Assembly (NCBI GenBank): GCA_016713925.1
Contig: JADJOH010000007.1
Location: 669,501 to 733,500 of the forward strand
From: Bacteroidota bacterium
GTDB taxonomy: Bacteria; Bacteroidota; Bacteroidia; AKYH767-A; OLB10
DNA length: 64,000 bases
Direction: 5' to 3'
Below are positions 61,962 through 64,000 of the stretch, one piece after another; within the stretch, counting starts at the first letter, position 1; the number at the start of each line of letters is the position of its first letter. The translations under genes and the position numbers were made by a program. The notes below the pieces were generated by a model that was given only the letters and a program-made list of their open reading frames with translations, had not been told where the DNA came from and did not search any database.

Positions 61962-62729
61962 TTATATTTTTTCAATAGCATCTTTTTCTATCCAACCCAC
62001 ATTTCCATTGGCGATTTTAATTTGCTTCCAATCCTTTTGATCATCAATGATAATTACTTTGGTCCCTTCATGCAACATGAACAATTTAGTGCTTTTAACA
62101 TCAGGCGAACTTCTGATATAGGAGGTGCTTGCCATGATAATAGCTTCATTCTTTCCGTAGATGGCGCGATGAGAAGAGTAGGAGAGGTAAAAGATTGCCA
62201 TGGAAATAAAAAGAAGGGTTAATGTACATAAGAACGCATTTCTTTTACCATTTGCTGTAGCGGCAAAGAGGTATCCGATACCGGCAAATAAAGTGATCCA
62301 TATCAAAGAGATAGCAATAATACTCCAGGTGCCGGGAGAAAAAGTATGAATTAATGATTGCCACCAGCGCTGATAAAATAAAATCGGAACGGGTTCAATT
62401 TTATCAACCGTCGAATTATAGGCCATCCGTAAATTGAAAATAACATCTTCGTCCCCGGGATTTATCGTGCGTGCGCGTTCGTAATTTAATATGGCTTTTG
62501 AGAGATCGTTTTCTTTAAAATAGCTGTTTCCAAGATTGAAGTATACTTCGGCTGCAGTATTTCCATCTGCAAGAATTTTTTCATAAGTAAGGATGGCTTC
62601 TTTGTAATTCTTTTCGCTATACAGTCCATTCGCTTTACTGAATAAACTCTGCGGATTCATTTCTTCCTTGCCGAAGCTGTTGAAGAAGCAAAGAAAGAAA
62701 ATGACACTTATTGCTAAATACTTTCTCAT
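61962..62729 (-). CDS. batE: BatE-type TPR and SH3 membrane protein
   Basis: A 255-residue protein of the Bat (Bacteroides aerotolerance) set. The signal peptide is LAISVIFFLCFFNSFG. Two TPR repeats follow (ALFSKANGLYSEKNYKEAIL and AEVYFNLGNSYFKENDLSKA), then two transmembrane helices (SIIAISLIWITLFAGIGYLF and FLCTLTLLFISMAIFYLS), and a C-terminal SH3-like domain (AIIMASTSYIRSSPDVKSTK, VGWIEKDAIEKI). The first base pair overlaps batD by four bases (ATGA), so the genes are coupled. Bat proteins are linked to oxidative-stress tolerance, but their mechanism is not known. Confidence 0.88.
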   Translation of the reverse strand: MRKYLAISVIFFLCFFNSFGKEEMNPQSLFSKANGLYSEKNYKEAILTYEKILADGNTAAEVYFNLGNSYFKENDLSKAILNYERARTINPGDEDVIFNLRMAYNSTVDKIEPVPILFYQRWWQSLIHTFSPGTWSIIAISLIWITLFAGIGYLFAATANGKRNAFLCTLTLLFISMAIFYLSYSSHRAIYGKNEAIIMASTSYIRSSPDVKSTKLFMLHEGTKVIIIDDQKDWKQIKIANGNVGWIEKDAIEKI

Positions 62730-64000
62730 GCTTTTATTTTTTCTTCAATTCCGGTGATCACTTTTGCCGCACTCGCATATACCGTTTCTGCTTTTATTCC
62801 CATGGCGGATCCTGCATAACGCGCCATCTCACATTCATCAATATTTCTGTTGAACAATTGAATGAGTTCTTCAGGAACATTTTTTCCGGCCAATATTTCC
62901 GAAACTTTTTCTTTGTTTAATGCTGCTTGAGGAATCAGAAATTTATCCCCGATGTATCCCCACAATGCTTTTAAAATTTCTTCGAAGACGAGTTCTTCTT
63001 TTGGAGTGCCCAAATGCTTTTTCGCAAGAGAAAGTCTTTTGGTTGCTACTCCTGTGGCATTGCGCATGCGCAGTTGAGTAGTGTTTCCAAGCATTTTTTC
63101 CCTCCTTCTTATAAAAAAGGTGAAGGCGCCGAATATCAAAAATGGACTAATGCTAAATACATAAAACAGTGGACTGCCAAAGGATATATTTACGCTTTCC
63201 TTAAAATCCGGCGGGTTACTTTTTATATAACGGATATCATTTCCTAAAATCCGGAAGTCACTTTTCTCGGTGCGTCCCGGTGAGATCGTCGCTTGCGTCC
63301 CAGTCCCCTTTTCAACTTTTAAAATAAAAGGTCCGGCCTTTTTTGAAACGTATTGTTTTTTGGATAAACTATAATAGGAAAAAGACAATTGTGGAATTTC
63401 ATATTCTCCTTCCAGGCGTGGAATGATCAGGTAATCGATGACTTTCGTGCCACTTACTCCTCCTGCACTTGCTTTAAAATTTTCTGTGATCTTTGGATCA
63501 TAACTTTCCAGATCCGAGGGAAGTTCAAGATCCTGTACGTCGGCGAGTTTAAGATTGCCATTGCCGGAAATTTTGATGCGAAGGTTGACGGCTTCATTCG
63601 CCTTCGTTTGATTCTTGTCCAGCTTCACATCAAAGTTCAATTCACCTACCGCCCCCTTGAAATCAGCAGGAGCATTGGGAGGTAATTCTCTGACATTTAT
63701 TTTAACAGGATCACTTTTGAAAGAATGTTTGATGTCCTTCACACCGCCCATCCCAAAGAAAGGGTCATTGAAAATACTGAAAGGGTCATTGGAGCGCTGT
63801 GCGTTTACTTTCACTCTTACTAAACATTCCAATTCCATCTGATCAATCGTTAGCGTTCCGCTCTGTTGTGGGAAAAGAATGATCTTTTTAATTTCCCAAA
63901 CCGTATAACGATTGCCGTCTAAAACTTCAGTAGTGCGTTCAAGCGTTTTCGGAAGTTCAATATCCTGATTCCAGAATCCATCAAAAGAAGGCATTTTAGG
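62726..64000 (-). CDS. batD: BatD-type protein, N-terminus outside window
   Basis: Partial: the gene runs off the right end of the window, with 424 residues visible. BatD proteins are large exported proteins of repeated beta domains with a C-terminal transmembrane segment. Seen here are GTLTIDQMELECLVRVKV, then VGELNFDVKLDKNQTKANEA, VNLRIKISGNGNLKLADVQD, a third beta domain, and a membrane helix (PLFYVFSISPFLIFGAFTFF) followed by a basic RRREKM and a cytoplasmic helical domain. The repeated beta domains, late membrane helix and coupling to batE support the call. It is the upstream partner of batE, with a four-base overlap. Confidence 0.87.
   Translation of the reverse strand, partial: PKMPSFDGFWNQDIELPKTLERTTEVLDGNRYTVWEIKKIILFPQQSGTLTIDQMELECLVRVKVNAQRSNDPFSIFNDPFFGMGGVKDIKHSFKSDPVKINVRELPPNAPADFKGAVGELNFDVKLDKNQTKANEAVNLRIKISGNGNLKLADVQDLELPSDLESYDPKITENFKASAGGVSGTKVIDYLIIPRLEGEYEIPQLSFSYYSLSKKQYVSKKAGPFILKVEKGTGTQATISPGRTEKSDFRILGNDIRYIKSNPPDFKESVNISFGSPLFYVFSISPFLIFGAFTFFIRRREKMLGNTTQLRMRNATGVATKRLSLAKKHLGTPKEELVFEEILKALWGYIGDKFLIPQAALNKEKVSEILAGKNVPEELIQLFNRNIDECEMARYAGSAMGIKAETVYASAAKVITGIEEKIKA

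Noticed and set aside
1..64000. tRNA or rRNA genes
   Set aside because: Spacers were read for cloverleaf arms and conserved TTC-type motifs; none was convincing.

Overview
The window looks like a chromosomal stretch from a member of the Bacteroidota. The markers are the block rpmB / rpmG / DUF4295 small protein / ftsY, a Rho with a long low-complexity insertion beside a DUF4293 membrane protein, BatD/BatE, a DUF4197 protein, an OstA-like protein, BshC, a type IX secretion (T9SS) C-terminal sorting domain, and promoters of the Bacteroidota form TTG-N19/20-TAnnTTTG. No rRNA, tRNA, phage module, transposase or CRISPR array was seen. Everything here is read from sequence and family knowledge; no database search was run.

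Layout. 1-6.5 kb: 3' part of a Fur regulator (with a frameshift), a STAS protein, purA, an OstA-like exported protein, a DUF4197 protein and cinA. 6.5-15 kb: rpmB, an exported aminopeptidase P, rpmG, DUF4295, ftsY, a small exported protein, rimO, bshC and a HerA/DUF853 ATPase. 15-19.3 kb: a TetR regulator, a cytoplasmic GH13 enzyme, an MFS transporter and a truncated CoA-binding protein. 19.25-20.5 kb: a decayed beta-propeller repeat gene. 20.5-28 kb: a two-component pair, a class III aminotransferase, valS and a dicarboxylate/glutamate symporter. 28-45 kb: signalling and secondary metabolism (below). 45-64 kb: AsmA, aroC, GNAT, a repeat-rich spacer, an ABC-F ATPase, a class IV aminotransferase, rhomboid, ComEC, an MBL hydrolase, mpl, a ParE-type toxin-antitoxin pair, rho, DUF4293, a phosphodiesterase, batE and partial batD.

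The most distinctive region is about 28.1-43.8 kb, all on the minus strand. In transcription order it encodes a TPR hybrid histidine kinase, a stand-alone HPt protein and a LytTR response regulator, which together make a full His-Asp-His-Asp relay. Next come a LanC cyclase, a LanB dehydratase and a C39-peptidase ABC exporter, which are the core of a class I lanthipeptide-type pathway. An S74-chaperone/T9SS surface protein and a second, paralogous TPR hybrid kinase follow. I found no precursor peptide gene inside the cluster.

Five otherwise well-conserved genes carry a single-base indel: fur, the OmpR-type regulator, the DAACS symporter, the ABC exporter and lanB. In three of them the indel lies in a six-base homopolymer. 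I annotate these genes over their full span. Base-calling error is the simplest explanation, but slippage or real inactivation cannot be excluded from sequence alone.
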